From positions 1,984,001 through 2,048,000 of the forward strand of contig NGZR01000003.1 in NCBI GenBank assembly GCA_002197995.1: 64,000 bases of DNA, read 5' to 3'. The number at the start of each line of letters is the position of its first letter. Position 1 is the stretch's first letter. Origin of the DNA: Gaeumannomyces sp. JS-464 (lineage: Eukaryota; Ascomycota; Sordariomycetes; Magnaporthales; Magnaporthaceae). Under the pieces are notes generated by a model. It was not told where the DNA came from, made no database searches, and saw only the letters and a list, made by a program, of their open reading frames with translations. The translations under genes were made by a program, and so were the position numbers. Of the stretch, positions 49,659 through 62,322 are shown in pieces.

Positions 49659-51669
49659 GGCTGCTAGCTGGGCACGACCGACGGGATAGCTGAATGTTCT
49701 GGTCGAGATCCTCTGGTCCCGGGAAATGCGACTTGCAGAAGACTCTGGCAATATTAGGCAGCTGAACGAATGAGGGTGTCGGCGTGGGTTTGTGGGAGAG
49801 AAGGTTGTTGGGTTTGGTCTTTTCGGGGGGAAAAAGATGAAGTGGTGGAAGTGGGAATGGCGGGGTTGCAGCAGATACCGCCCTATGATTGTTGATTGGG
49901 AAATTTCATTCTGGCCTAGCGACCCGACCCAACTTTGTGACCGCAGCGCCAGCTTCTGTTGAGACGACGGGGGCCTGAACAGCCACTGCACCGGATTGGT
50001 CAGTGCAGCAAGTCGTGCTCTGTTTGCTCGCTCGCTCGATTGATGGATGTCAGCCCGAAATGTTTTTTTTTTTTTCGCCTTTTTTTTCTTGCCTCATGTC
50101 GCCATCTGATAAAAAATTGCACAAAAATCGCCACAGCTGAACCGCGCAAACGTATTCTTTAGGTACAGTCTACCTGGCACCGCTTCCCGTCCGGCATCGC
50201 CTCTGAAGATTACGAGTCGTCCTCAATACGTCTGTCGCCTGGTTTTGCTTCTATCATCATGACCCAACTTTTTTTTTCCTTCTCCAGTGCCGGGATCTGC
50301 CCATGGGCATGTGTGGGCCATGTCCGCCGACGCATGTCCGCCAAACAAAACCGCTCGGCCGACAGCGTAGCGGTGAGGGTGCACAATTTGCAGTGGAGTT
50401 CAGGACATTTTGCGTGTGTGGCCTGGTGTGGGCGGCATCGTCGGAATGGGGGAGGCGAAAAGCGTGGTCACTCTCCAAAGGTTCTGGACCCCTGGATAAC
50501 GTGTAAATCTCGTCGAATCATGACTCAACCCAACTCATGCGCGTTCCGTCCAAAGGTGGGGGTCGGCTGCCGTCCCCGATGGCAGTCTATCTCGATGCTG
50601 CCAGTGATTTCGATGGAGTGCCCGAACGGCAAAGACCAATGTTGTCATGGCTACCTGGGTGCGTAGCCGTTCGGTGGGTATCCTATCATACAGCGAGGCC
50701 GACATCGCTGGAATGTCTACCCAGCTGGCCACTGGCATGGACGCAGCGGTGGCAGCTGGATCCAGGGAGCAAGGCTTGGCTGGACTTTCTTGATACCAAG
50801 GCACCCAAGTCTCCACTGGGAGTGTTGTGTGCGCTTCGATCCAGCCGTTCGAGTCCGGTCCGTTGGAATGGCCACGGGCCGCATTCTGCACTCCAAACCC
50901 GCATGTCTATCCATAATTGTGGATGGCGTGCCCAGAGCTGGGCTCGGCTGAATATGGGGATCCGAGACGGAAAATAACAGAGAAAGGGGAAAGAAGAGGG
51001 ATTGAGGGTAAATTGAAGATGGGATATTGGTGATTGACACTTTAGGGCGGTGCCGGATAGACTGCTATTACCTGGCCAACCTACCAAGAATAAATCAGAC
51101 TTTAGTGCATGTTCTTCTATTGTTCCATCCGGACGTTGACGGCTTCCATGCAGGAGGTTGGTCGGGAGCGAGCACCTATGGAGTATCAAAACCCCAAGTT
51201 TTCTACCCGAGTGTGCCGTGCCTTCCTGGTAGGGGCCCCTCAAAGTCCAGGGGCCCTTCACCGGCTACCCACCGACGTCATACCCGTGCACTTCAGTCGC
51301 GCCCCTCTGGAAAAAAAAAAAAAAAAGGCGCCCTGTCGTGTCTTGCCGAAGCGAGTCGTTGCATCAGCCGCCACACGTGGTAAAGAGCTGGACTGAGCCG
51401 CACGCACTCGCACTACAGACGGTCTCCCACCACCAACCGACGCGTTCATGCGATCTGGTCTTGCACCGCCTCGACTCGAGTGCATCCCAACCCTCTTTGC
51501 TGCAGCGAGGTAGGCTGGCACCTCACCTCTGGCAGGAGCTGTCCATATCCATCTTGGCGCGGTTGCTTCCATGCCACGGCTACGCACGCAATTGATCCTC
51601 AACACCGACGCCCGGCCGGCCGCTCGGATCGAGCCACCAGCATACTTCGGCTAGCCACGCGCCGCGAAC
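49659..51669. other. Divergent promoter region, NAP1 and P5B ATPase
   Basis: A 2 kb gap holding promoters for both flanking genes. A-rich runs lie at 51311-51326 and T-rich ones at 50061-50089. No gene seen. Confidence 0.55.
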
Positions 51670-54600
51670 ATGGACCACGACCGGGAGTCGATCGCCGGCG
51701 AGGGGTCGTCCCGCCAGAATGGCGGCCGCGGTCTGTATCGGCTCAATTCCAATCCCAGCAGCGCCAGCGTCTTCGAAGATGTCGAAATGGCGCAGGACGA
51801 GGTAGGCTTGCTCGGACCTTTCTAGACCCCCACAGGTTCTCCCGCCTGCCCGCACCAGCGTCTGTGGCGGTTGATGCGACGTGCGCGCGCCCGCACGCGA
51901 CACTTGGATGCCAACTGATGCCCCTTGCCGAGATTGGCCCGTCGCCCTCTATGTAGCTCTACTCCGGCCCTATGGCCGAGAGCCTTCCGACGAGCATATC
52001 CGCCTTTGCCCACCGCCGATCGCGCGCCGACTCGGTTACCAGCTTCGCGTTCTACCAAGATGAGGAGGAATTGCTCCAGACCGACCATGTGCTGGCGGAC
52101 GGCGCGGCCGACGCCGAGGACCTGGACGAGATGCCCTTCCACCCGGAAGCCGATGACGAGGAGGACTCGGCCGACCTCGAGCGTGACGTCGCCCAAAACG
52201 ATTATGTACTGCACCGGCGATCCTCGACACATTCGCGCTCTTCGGTCCACTCGAGACTGCTCCGCCGCGATAGCGCCATGACCGAAGGGAGCGCGTATGG
52301 CATGGGGCGCCACAGCCAGAAGCTCTATGTGGCTAGCGAGGACCTGACGATTGTTGTGGCTGGGTTCCGGACGAGTCCGTTGGGCATGACCGTCTACGTC
52401 TTGATTTGCCTCGTCACGCTCGGCCTGGGCTGGCTGCTGTTCCGCTGGCTGCCCCGGTGGTATGTCAAGGTCGTGGGCCGATCATCCCCGCTCCGCGAGT
52501 GCCACTGGGTCGTTATCGAAAACCAATGGGGCGAGATGACCATTATGGACGTCAAGAGCCGCCCCTACGGCCGGCCCCTGTCAACCGTCTTCGGCCAGCT
52601 GGGGAAACTCTCAGCCTATGCGCTTGAGGACGACTCCGACCCCATCATGACCGAGTTGCGCGTTTTGGACTACCGGTATATCCGCTTCTACTTTCAGCCG
52701 CTTCGGGATAAGTTCCTTCTCTGCAATGGCTGGAAGGACCCCAACTGGACCGACGTGCGTACCATCCGCGCGGGCATCGACAGCGAGGAGAAGAGCCATC
52801 GCGACATCGTGTTTGGCGCCAATCTGATAGACATTGAGCAAAAGTCCGTCTTCCGTCTGCTGGTCGATGAGGTCTTCCACCCCTTTTACGTCTTCCAGAT
52901 TGCCAGCCTGGCGCTCTGGGCCGCAGACGAATACTACTATTACGCGGTTGCCATCTTCGTCATGTCCTTTGGCAGCATCGTGGCGACCCTAGTCGAAACA
53001 CGGGCGACTATGCGCCGTCTGCGCGAGATCTCCCGGTTTGAATGTGACGTGCGCGTCCTACGCAACGGGTTCTGGCGGTACATCGCTTCTGGAGATCTCG
53101 TCCCAGGAGACATTTACGAGATCAGCGATCCAAATCTAGCCCAGTTTCCGGCTGACAGCCTGCTGCTCGGCGGAGACTGCATCGTCAACGAAAGTATGCT
53201 GACGGGCGAGTCTGTCCCTGTGTCCAAAATACCGGCAACGGATGAGACGCTGCGCGACCTCGACCTGGCGGCTGCCACCCTGTCGCCTGAGCTGGCGCGC
53301 CACTTCCTCTTCTGCGGTACCAAGGTGATCCGTGCCCGACGGCCTCCCGGTGAGAGTGAGGCTGTTGCGCTCGCTATGGTTGTCCGCACTGGGTTCAACA
53401 CGACGAAGGGGTCGCTCGTCCGATCCATGCTCTTCCCCAAACCCTCGGGGTTCAAGTTTTACCGGGACTCGTTCCGGTACATATCTGTCATGGCCTGTGT
53501 TGCCCTTTTGGGCTTCGTAGCCTCGTTCATCAACTTCCTCCGCCTCGGCCTGGCCTGGCACCTCATCATCGTGCGCGCGTTGGATCTAATCACCATCGTC
53601 GTCCCGCCTGCCCTCCCGGCCACGCTCCAGATCGGGACCAACTTTGCTCTCAGTCGACTCAAGGCGAAAAATATTTTCTGTATCAGTCCCCAGCGTGTCA
53701 ATGTCGGTGGAAAACTCGATATTATGTGTTTCGACAAGACCGGCACGCTGACGGAGGAGGGCCTCGATATCCTGGGTGTCAGGGTTGTAGTCTCTAAACA
53801 TGGCACCAAGCAGCTTTCTCCTGCCCTGTCGGATCCGAATCTGCTTGCAGAGGCCGATGCTGGTAAGGCAAACGCCGCTCAGGACGCTGTAGACAACCGC
53901 AAGGCTGCTCTGTTCACAATGGCTACCTGCCACTCACTTCGGTCGGTAGACGGAGAGCTTGTGGGTGACCCGCTGGACCTCAAAATGTTTGAGTTCACGC
54001 GCTGGTCTTTTGATGAGGGCGGCCAGGGCGAGGAGGCGGATGGAGAGCCTGGGAGTCTGTCTCCGTCTACCGCCCGTCCCCCCGTTGAGATGAAGCACAA
54101 GCTGGATTGGAAGGACCCTAGCGGAAACTTGGTGGCTTTCCAGCTGGGCGTCCTCAAGTCTTTTGAGTTTGTGTCGCAGCTCCGCAGGGCCAGCGTCATC
54201 GTCAAGACTTTTGGCCACCAGAGCGGCGACATCTACGTCAAAGGAGCACCAGAGTGCATGAAGGATATCTGCAGGCCTGAGAGCTTTCCGACGGACTACG
54301 ACGAGCTTCTCTCGTACTACACCCATAAGGGCTACCGTGTGATTGGGTGTGCAACCAAGCACATCAAGAGACTCAACTGGGTCAAGGCACAGAAGATGAG
54401 GCGCGACGAGGTCGAGTCTGGGCTAGACTTTTCGGGTTTTATTATCTTCGAGAACAAACTCAAGCCAACCACGACGGCCGTCCTTGACGAACTACGGCGG
54501 TCGCAGATTGGGACCGTCATGGTGACCGGGGACAACATCTTGACGGCTATCAGCGTCGCGAGGGAGTGCAATCTCATTCACAAGACGGCGCTCTGCTTCA

Positions 54601-56153
54601 TTCCAAGGTTTGTGGAAGGTCACTCGAGGGATCCGAACTCTCGGCTGCAGTGGGAAAGCATCGACAACCACCTCTATCAGCTGGATGAGCAGACACTGCT
54701 GCCACTGCCTCCACCGCCTGATGCGGACGCATCCAACCCTTACGAGATTGCAAACATCCGGGAATATTCGATCGCGGTGAGCGGCGACGTATTCCGCTGG
54801 GTTGTGGACTATGCTCGTCCCGAATTTCTCCATCGTGTAAGTCACAAGGGGTGCGAGTATCCTCGGCTGTGTCACTCGGAGTCCATTAGCAAAAAACTGA
54901 TGGCGTCATAGATGCTCGTTTGTGGCAAGGTGTTTGCCCGGATGTCGCCAGACGAGAAGCATGAGCTTGTCGAGAAACTTCAGAGCATAGATTACTGCTG
55001 CGGCTTCTGCGGCGACGGTGCCAACGACTGTGGTGCCCTCAAGGCTGCAGACGTCGGCATATCGCTCTCCGAGGCCGAGGCTTCTGTGGCTGCGCCATTC
55101 ACATCGAGAGTCTTTGACATCAGATGCGTGCCTGAGGTTATCAGAGAAGGACGCGCATCGCTTGTAACAAGCTTCAGTTGCTTCAAGTACATGAGTCTTT
55201 ACTCGGCTATCCAGTTTACGTCGGTCAGCTTTCTGTATGCATCGGCTTCGAATCTCGGAGATTTTCAGGTATGGCAATCGTTCGCGCCTATGAGAGGAAA
55301 GCGGAAAAGACGCAGCCCACGAATCTAGAGCGCTGGCTGACATATTCCTTGTGATAGTTCCTCTACATCGATCTCGCCCTCATCTTACCTATTGCCATCT
55401 TCAGTAAGTACCTATTCGTATTCTGGGTGTCGCTCCAGATGCAAAACAATAGATGTTCCACGATGGCTAACTGTGGTATAGTGAGCTGGGCTGGGCCGTA
55501 TCCTCAGCTGTGCAGCAAGAGGCCCACGGCCGATTTGGTATCTCGAAAAGTCTTGACGCCCCTTCTGGGCCAGATGTGCATCTGCATCCTGATCCAGAGC
55601 ATCGCCTTTTTCGCCGTGCGAGAGAAGCCTTGGTTTATACCACCCAAGGTGCATCACAACAAATCCAACATCAAGAACTCGGAAAACACGACACTATTTC
55701 TCGTGTCGTGTTTCGAATACATCCTTGCCGGCGTGGTTCTCAATGCTGGACGGCCGTTTAGACAGGACATGTTGCAGAACTGTGAGTGTTGGCAGCCTAG
55801 TACCCGTGCCGGCCAAGTAGTCTTGATACGCGTTTTGTACACTTACACCAACATCAACAATCTAGGGCCGTTCATTGCGACGATAGGCATCGCATGGCTT
55901 GTTACTGTGTACATGGTGCTCGGACCAGCGCACTGGGTCGAGAAGCTGATGCAGCTCACCAACATCAGCTGGGACTTCAAGCTCACCCTCATCGCTCTTG
56001 GATTCGTCTTACCTGGCCGTTGCGTGGGTGGGAGAACATTATGTGTTCAACAGGGTGGCCCGGGTAATCGGGCAGGCGAAGCAAGTGACGACGGGCAAGT
56101 CCAACAAGACAAAGAAGCAGTACAAGGCCATCAAGGAGCGGATGAGGTTCTAA
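51670..56153 (+). CDS. YPK9: P5B-type ATPase, YPK9/ATP13A2 homologue (frame broken once)
   Basis: Vacuolar/lysosomal P-type ATPase; the animal homologue ATP13A2 exports polyamines and the yeast one affects metal tolerance. Six exons (51670-51801, 51957-54836, 54912-55268, 55358-55403, 55482-55781, 55866-56153). Features in order: acidic cytosolic tail of about 150 residues; first membrane helix pair ([17 protein letters not shown]); actuator motif LTGES; the P5B-specific transmembrane motif PPALPATLQ; phosphorylation site DKTGTLT; KGAPE in the nucleotide domain; and [16 protein letters not shown] hinge. The C-terminal helices follow. One extra T at 56009-56010 shifts the frame in the last helix, replacing the conserved [16 protein letters not shown] end. 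Without it the coding length is 4002 nt, 1333 residues. PPALP marks P5B rather than P5A. Confidence 0.95.
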
Positions 56154-56839
56154 CGCCGCGGCGGCGGCGGCGGCTTAATTTCGCGGTGCTAGCTGATCAT
56201 TGTCATACTAGCAAGTCTTTGGCGATTTCGTTTGTGCCCGACAGGGCGAGGGTATGGGTTGAGTGTACGAGGTGGAATGGAATTGGACAGCAGGCAGGTG
56301 CGTGCTGTAGGATAAAGGCATTGGTCTCACAGATATATCATGGCGCTATACTTAGTGCGCGCATACAAATAGATTGAAGGCGGTAACTTAGAATTGTCTG
56401 GTCGCTGGTGAGTCTGGCGAAAGGGCTGCCTGCATGTCCTATCCCCTTTCATACTCCTGTTACAGGAACATGAAACGGGATCCTTCGTCTGCATCCTTTT
56501 TTCACGTGATTTCGGCAACCGATGTTAACTCTTTTCTCTATTGTGGACGAGCCTGTGCACGGTCGATTGCGTGTTGTTTTGTATGATGTAACCACGAGAT
56601 GCAGTGTATCCATGCATGCATCGAAGCCTGTCTAGTACGCTTTGAGCTCCTGGGGTTTGGACCGGACCACGGGAACTGGAAACACAATCGAGACAGAGCG
56701 ACATTCGGACCAGCATCTCAATGCCCGGCCACTCGTGCGCTCTTTAATCCTTTCGGGCTCGCGCGGCAACGAACACTAAAGCTCTCGCAATACCATCTGC
56801 TATAGGCTACTGTCTGCTACACTAGGTAGTGACGTCGAG
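56154..56839. other. Intergenic region, ATPase 3' flank and methyltransferase promoter
   Basis: About 0.7 kb between two genes in the same direction. Nothing recognisable besides the expected UTR and promoter sequence. Confidence 0.5.
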
Positions 56840-58211
56840 ATGAATTACGGTCAGTCTGATTCATCTCTAAGCCTTTTTCGGTTGATAGACCCTAGACAAA
56901 GGCGGAAACAACCCCTCCTTACAACGCACATGATAACCAACAAAACCCACCAGACTGGATACTGGACGGCGGCTACCTCCCGCACGCCGTGATCCGCGTC
57001 GGGATCCGGCGGCAGCTGGCGGATCGACTGGCCTCCCTGCGCACGGGTTCCGTGGCGGCCGACTACGAGCGCAAGATGGGCTTCATCGCGCGCCTGCGGG
57101 AGCGGGCCATCGCGGTCGAGACGGCCACGGCCAACGCGCAGCACTACGAGGTCGGGACGGGGGTGTTGGCCGCGTGCCTGGGCCCGCGCATGAAGTACTC
57201 GAGCTGCCTGTACCCCAAGGGCGGCGAGACGCTCGCGCAGGCCGAGATGGCCATGCTCCGGACCTACGTCGAGAAGGCGGGGCTGGCTGACGGGATGGAG
57301 ATTCTGGATCTTGGGTGAGCTTTTGGTGTGCTTCCTTGCACTTATTCGTTGAGCCTCGGAGATATTTCCTCATATACCTACTTGCTCAAACTGATACCCG
57401 AACAGGTGCGGCTGGGGTTCCGGAGCGCTCTACTTCGCCGAGGTGCTCCCCGGGGCCCGCATCACGGCCTTTTCCAACTCGCGGACGCAAAAGGAGTACA
57501 TCGACGCCAAGGCCAAGGAAAAGGGGCTCACGAACCTGACCGTCATCACGGGCGACGTGGCCGACTACGAGTTTGAACACGACAAATTCGACCGCGTCGT
57601 TTCCATCGAGGTAAGCATTGACTTTTACTCCTCAACCCTGGACCGCCTGTTGTTGTTGTTGTTGTTGCTTTCCAACTCACGTGCCGCCGACGCAGATGTT
57701 CGAGCACATGAAGAACTACGAGCTGCTCATGGCCAAGATCTCGCGCGCCCTCAAGCCCGGCGGCAAGCTGTTTGTGCACATCTTCGCCCACAGGGACAGC
57801 CCCTACGACTACGAGGAGGGCTGGATGACGACGCACTTCTTCACGGGCGGGACCATGCCGAGCGCCGACCTGATGCTGTACTTCCAGCGGCACCTCAAGA
57901 TCGAGAGGCAGTGGTGGGTGAACGGGAACCACTACTCTAGGACTTGTGAGGTGAGTTTATTCCCTTGGTCTCCCGTCACACATCATTCACAGGGGTTAAC
58001 ACGTCTATAGGACTGGTTGGCAAAGATGATCGCCAACAAGAAGGAAATTTGGCCGCATCTGTGTGAGACGTATGGAGAGAAGGATGCGGCGACCTGGTAC
58101 AACCGGTGGCAGGTCTTCTACATGGCCTGCTCGGAGCTCTTCGCATATGACGGCGGGGACACATGGGGCGTGGCCCATTATCTGTTTGAGCAGCCCAGTG
58201 GTGATTCGTAG
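56840..58211 (+). CDS. CMAS-family SAM methyltransferase, coclaurine N-methyltransferase-like
   Basis: Methyltransferase of the cyclopropane-fatty-acid-synthase superfamily. It resembles plant coclaurine/pavine N-methyltransferases more than lipid cyclopropanases: [18 protein letters not shown], the SAM-binding loop [61 protein letters not shown] and C-terminal [12 protein letters not shown]. Exons 56896-57314, 57406-57610, 57696-57950 and 58011-58211 are clear and in frame. The start is less sure. The only fitting first exon is ATGAATTACG at 56840-56849 before donor GTCAGT, which is one base too long; an extra G in the GG at 56849-56850 would explain it. The protein would be 362 residues. 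The substrate is unknown; no secondary-metabolite genes lie nearby. A (TTG)n run at about 57650-57667 is in intron 3. Confidence 0.85.
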
Positions 58212-58405
58212 GATGTCTGGGAGCAGACCTGGTTATCCTCCCCTGGGGCTGGATGCCCGTCTCCGTGATATATACAGAGTCTCCGCCATCCCCTGTACCC
58301 TAATCCCTCTCTTTGCCGAGACCCAAGGGTAATGGGTGGTTGCAGTTGGTCGAGTCGGTGATGATCGCGTTCCGCCGTAGCCCACCGTCTAGCTCAACAG
58401 AGCAA

Positions 58406-58781
58406 TCAGTGATCCCACGGGTGCTTCCAGCCCATGAGCACGGGGCCTGCAACGGTCGGAAGAGTTAGTAACGAGGGCCGGTTGCTATGATCGAGGGCTA
58501 GGGGTGCCGCGGGGGATGCTGCAGCAATCTTGGGTTGTCTAGCCGTACCATCCTTCTTTGCCCTGTACATAAGCTGTATCCAGTACGCAGCGGGTTAGCA
58601 TGGCTCCCAGCAGATTCAAGGACGGGAGAGGACTCCAGTCCAGCCCGGCCCGATCCAATTGAGCTTCGCTCGAGGGACATACGAAGAACCACATGCTCGC
58701 GCCCAGCGCCGTGCCGACAAATCGGTAGACCGGGGGAGCCCGGTACATGCCGCCCTTGGGCGGTAATTGAGGGCCAGCCAT
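58406..58781 (-). CDS. Small complex I accessory subunit, NDUFB2-like
   Basis: A 54-residue protein encoded by three exons (58781-58683, 58573-58549, 58446-58406), all with consensus splice sites and exact phase (165 nt). It starts MAGPQLPPKGGMYRAPP, has one membrane-spanning stretch around TALGASMWFFLMYRAK, and ends VLMGWKHPWDH. The pattern Met-Trp-Phe-aromatic, a charged turn, then LG/MG-x-x-x-P-W-D matches the AGGG/NDUFB2 subunit of mitochondrial NADH dehydrogenase. It would sit in the membrane arm. The match is by eye on a short protein, so the family is probable rather than certain; that it is a real gene is well supported. Convergent with the methyltransferase gene (194 bases), divergent from BUR1. 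Confidence 0.72.
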
Positions 58782-59802
58782 GGCGGTGTCGGTTGCTTTG
58801 TTCGGTTCTCGAGGCAGTCGGTCGTACCGGGGTCTCGGAGGTGGGATAGAGATGTGATATCGCTGTCGGCCCGGGTTTGCTGCGAGAGGTCGGTCGACGA
58901 CGCCGCAGGTCCCAATTGCCGGGTGCGTCGATGGGTGGAGACTGCTCCCAAAGTGGGCGCTGACGGGTTTCTTTGCCTAAAATCTCAGGTGTGGTTCCAA
59001 GCAGGCTGGGTACATTGCACAGTGCACCAGGTTGAAACTGCACAGAGGCAAGAGGGGATCTCAAAGCTAATTGCCCTCTGGTAGACCTCGGCAGTCATCA
59101 GCCAGGACTTTATTCTGTGTTTTTGGTAGATGGTCTCGAGAGTACCCGGATATACCGGAGTCTGCTTGCCCTGATACTTCCTCCCGTCGCTTTCTAGGGG
59201 TGTAAGCCACAGTGTCAAGTCAACTTGGGTGTGCGCTGTGTGGCTGACACTTTCCGCGTTGGGACAGCCTCAGTGGAGGCAAGGACAAAAGGAGGCAGGC
59301 ACATGAATAAAATGGAGCGAGCACTAACAGACCTCCCTCCGAGGCGTCTTGGGGGTGCGACCGGTTCTGTCCCAACCGCGTTGCCTCATCTGTCTGCCAA
59401 AATTCCTCCGAAACCCATGGTATGGTTTTGATTCCTTGGAGGATGTAAATCTGTACAATCCGCTTTTCCCATTCTTTTCATTCCCTCCTCTCTTTCTTAA
59501 TACTATCTCTGCCGGTTTTCTGCGGTCTCTGCGTTCCAGTCTGGCAGCTTATCCGACAGGGCGCTTCTAAGGGTTTGTTAGCCACCCCAGTTATTTCTCG
59601 TCTCCTCCCTGGCTGCATGGGCTCGTGCTGAGGACAAACGCCCTTCGATTCCCAGCATCCAACTACCTCGCAGGCGAAAAAAAAACGCCCACGCCGTCTC
59701 GATACGTTTCTTGCCGTGACATCAAGCTCTTCAACACGACGACCCGACTCGGGCCCCGGCCGAGACAGCGGCCCTTAGACGCCCGCGACGAGAGAGCCCA
59801 TC
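58782..59802. other. Divergent promoter region, NDUFB2-like gene and BUR1
   Basis: About 1 kb with both promoters. No further exon or RNA gene found. Confidence 0.5.
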
Positions 59803-61818
59803 ATGGGCGCCCCCGCCGATAGCCGCGACAACGGCGCGTCGGCCGCGCCGCCTCTGTCGCCACGCTCGTTTGCGATCCAGCACGCGCGGCCCAAGTCCAG
59901 CTTCACAGGCTGTTCCCGCATCTCTGACTATGAAGTCCTCGGCAAACTGGGCGAGGGCACCTTTGGCGAGGTCCACAAGGCCAGGTCGAAGAAAACGGGC
60001 GCCATCGTCGCGCTGAAAAAGATCATCATGCACAATGAGAAGGACGGGGTGCGTCTTCCCGCCAGTCGCGGAGCTTTTTATGCTCTTGGCTTGGGCTGTT
60101 TTATCCCTGGTACCATTTTATTGCTGCTAACCTCGATTCCGCGACTCTCAGTTCCCCATCACCGCGCTCCGCGAAATCAAGCTACTGAAACTACTGTCAC
60201 ACAAGAACGTGCTGAGGCTTGAAGACATGGCGGTAGAGCACCCGCCGAGGACCTGTGGGTTTTAATCTTTGGCAGTCCTCTGTCCGGCGACTCTCGAGGC
60301 GAACTCTCTTGCTGACCTATGTATCTTGCCGTCGCTCAATAGCGACAACGCAAACGGGCAATACATGGTATTCCCGTACATGGACCACGATCTCTCGGGC
60401 CTCCTGGACAACCCGTCAGTCAGGTTCACTGAGCCGCAGATCAAGTGCTATCTGATACAGCTTCTCGAGGGGCTGAAGTATCTGCATGAAAGTCATATCC
60501 TCCACCGTGACATGAAGGCGGCGAACCTTCTCATCAACAACCAGGGAATATTACAGATCGCCGACTTTGGTCTGGCTCGCCATTACGATGGCCCGACACC
60601 CCAACCAGGCCGTGGAGGAGGCGAGGGCTCGAGGAATTACACTAGCCTTGTGGTTACTCGCTGGTACAGGCCTCCCGAGCTGCTGCTGCATCTCAAGTCC
60701 TACACGACGGCCATTGACATGTGGGGAGTTGGGTACGTACTATATCTTCTCACGCCTGATTTCGAGCATTTGCTAAATGATAATCGCAGGTGTGTGTTTG
60801 GAGAGATGCTTGTGGGCAAGCCGATCCTCTCGGGTGAGAGTGATGGACACCAGCTGGAGATCATTTGGGATCTCTGTGGCTCGCCGACAGATGAGAACAT
60901 GCCCGGATGGAGGAACTTGCCCGGCGCAGAAGCCATACAACCCAAGTCTAGGCCGGGCAACCTGTCGCAAAGGTTCCGAGAGTGAGTATTGCATCTACCC
61001 CCCAAACCTTGACATTGCGGTTCTGTCCTTCTAATACGTTGTCGGTTTAGATACGGAGGTGGAGCGGTTTCCTTGTTGAAAGACCTCCTCAAACTTGATT
61101 GGAAATCTCGGGTCAATGCTATAGACGCTTTGAAGCATCCGTACTTCCAGAGCGCGCCCTACCCCGCCAAGCCCAGCGATATACCAACTTTCGAAGACAG
61201 CCACGAGCTCGACAGGCGGAGATATCACGACCGCCCTCCAAAGGCGCTACCCCCCGCCCCAAGGGCGGCGCGGTAGGTCGCGGTCCTATGGACGGCCCGG
61301 GAGATTATAGCCGAAACGGGGTAAATGGTGGTAGGTACGGTGGCGCTCCCTCGAGGGCAAACGGCGACCAGGATCGCAGGCAGCCGGGATGGGGGAAGGA
61401 TAGAAACCTCAACCTGCCGCCACGGCCGCCTCCGCCGGCGGACTCGCAGAATGGATGGGATGGCGCAGATCACGCTCCCGCCTACCGAGACCGAGACCGA
61501 GACCGGGACCGGGACCGAGACCCTCCTCCCAGGAGTAGGGGTGGTGGCGGCGGCGGAGGTGGTGGCCGTGTGGATGTGGACACGTACATTCCCAGCTACG
61601 GCAGCGGAGGACGTGACAGCGGACGGCGAGACGACAGGCCGCCGCCACGCGATGATCGAAGACGCCGCGACGACTGGGACGATCGCAGGTACGACAGAGA
61701 CCGCGGCGGTGGGTACGACGATCGGCCGCGAAACAGCAGAACCCGCAGCCGGTCACCGATCAGGGAACGGGAGAGAGACTGGGATCGAGATCGCGACCGC
61801 GAAGTCTACCGGAGATAG
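59803..61818 (+). CDS. BUR1: Cyclin-dependent kinase BUR1/CDK9 (frame broken twice)
   Basis: Kinase that phosphorylates RNA polymerase II and Spt5 during elongation (P-TEFb type). Five exons (59803-60048, 60152-60254, 60343-60732, 60790-60981, 61051-61818). The kinase domain is complete: glycine loop [17 protein letters not shown] lysine, [12 protein letters not shown]-helix, hinge [10 protein letters not shown], catalytic [19 protein letters not shown] and [10 protein letters not shown]. The C-terminal 180 residues are a Gly/Arg/Asp-rich tail with RDRD repeats (61484-61523) and an RSRSPIRE motif. One base is missing at the exon 2/3 junction and one in the C run 61257-61260, where the literal frame stops at [10 protein letters not shown]. 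With both added: 1701 nt, 566 residues. Elf1, another elongation factor, is also in this window, but there is no close linkage. Confidence 0.94.
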
Positions 61819-62322
61819 GGTTCACCGGTGAGGCGGCGAAGATAGGATCTGGAAGATCTCCTCCCCACATCCCTGATCGACGAGCTATTTCCGTTACGTC
61901 TTCCCTGCGGATCGGGCGCTGCTGAACGGCCTATCCACTTGGCTGCATCGCTTGACCTGGTTCCTCCGCTCGTCGTTTGTTCCATTTGGCGGAAGGCGGA
62001 GTTCCTTGCAACATAACAGTATTGACTCGGGCGCCACAGCCGCGAGCAGGAGTTATCATGACGGCAAGTTTGCGTTCGTCTATCTTATCTCTACTTTTTC
62101 TTTTGGCACTTCTTCATTCTGGCAACATCACCAGGTTGCTACCACCATCTGTACACGGCATCGACAGCGACCCTCAAAGGCAATTTCAAGGCGATGGAGA
62201 GAGCGGTCGACGCAGACGAAGGAGGGCAGGAGCTCTTCATGCTCTGTATTATAGTATTATCCCATAGACCATCTTTCTCAGGCATGGAATGCGGGCTCCA
62301 CATCCATACACGAGCCTCTTTT
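61819..62322. other. Convergent 3' flanks of BUR1 and membrane protein gene
   Basis: About 500 bases shared by two 3' UTRs. No gene visible. Confidence 0.5.

Noticed and set aside
51670..58211. Secondary-metabolite cluster around the methyltransferase
   Set aside because: Neighbours are housekeeping genes (P5B ATPase, complex I subunit, BUR1); no synthase, oxidase or regulator is present.
60269..60985. Open frame running from the BUR1 intron into exon 3
   Set aside because: Intron 2 has a proper donor, branch site (TTGCTGACC) and acceptor; reading through would leave non-kinase residues before the hinge.
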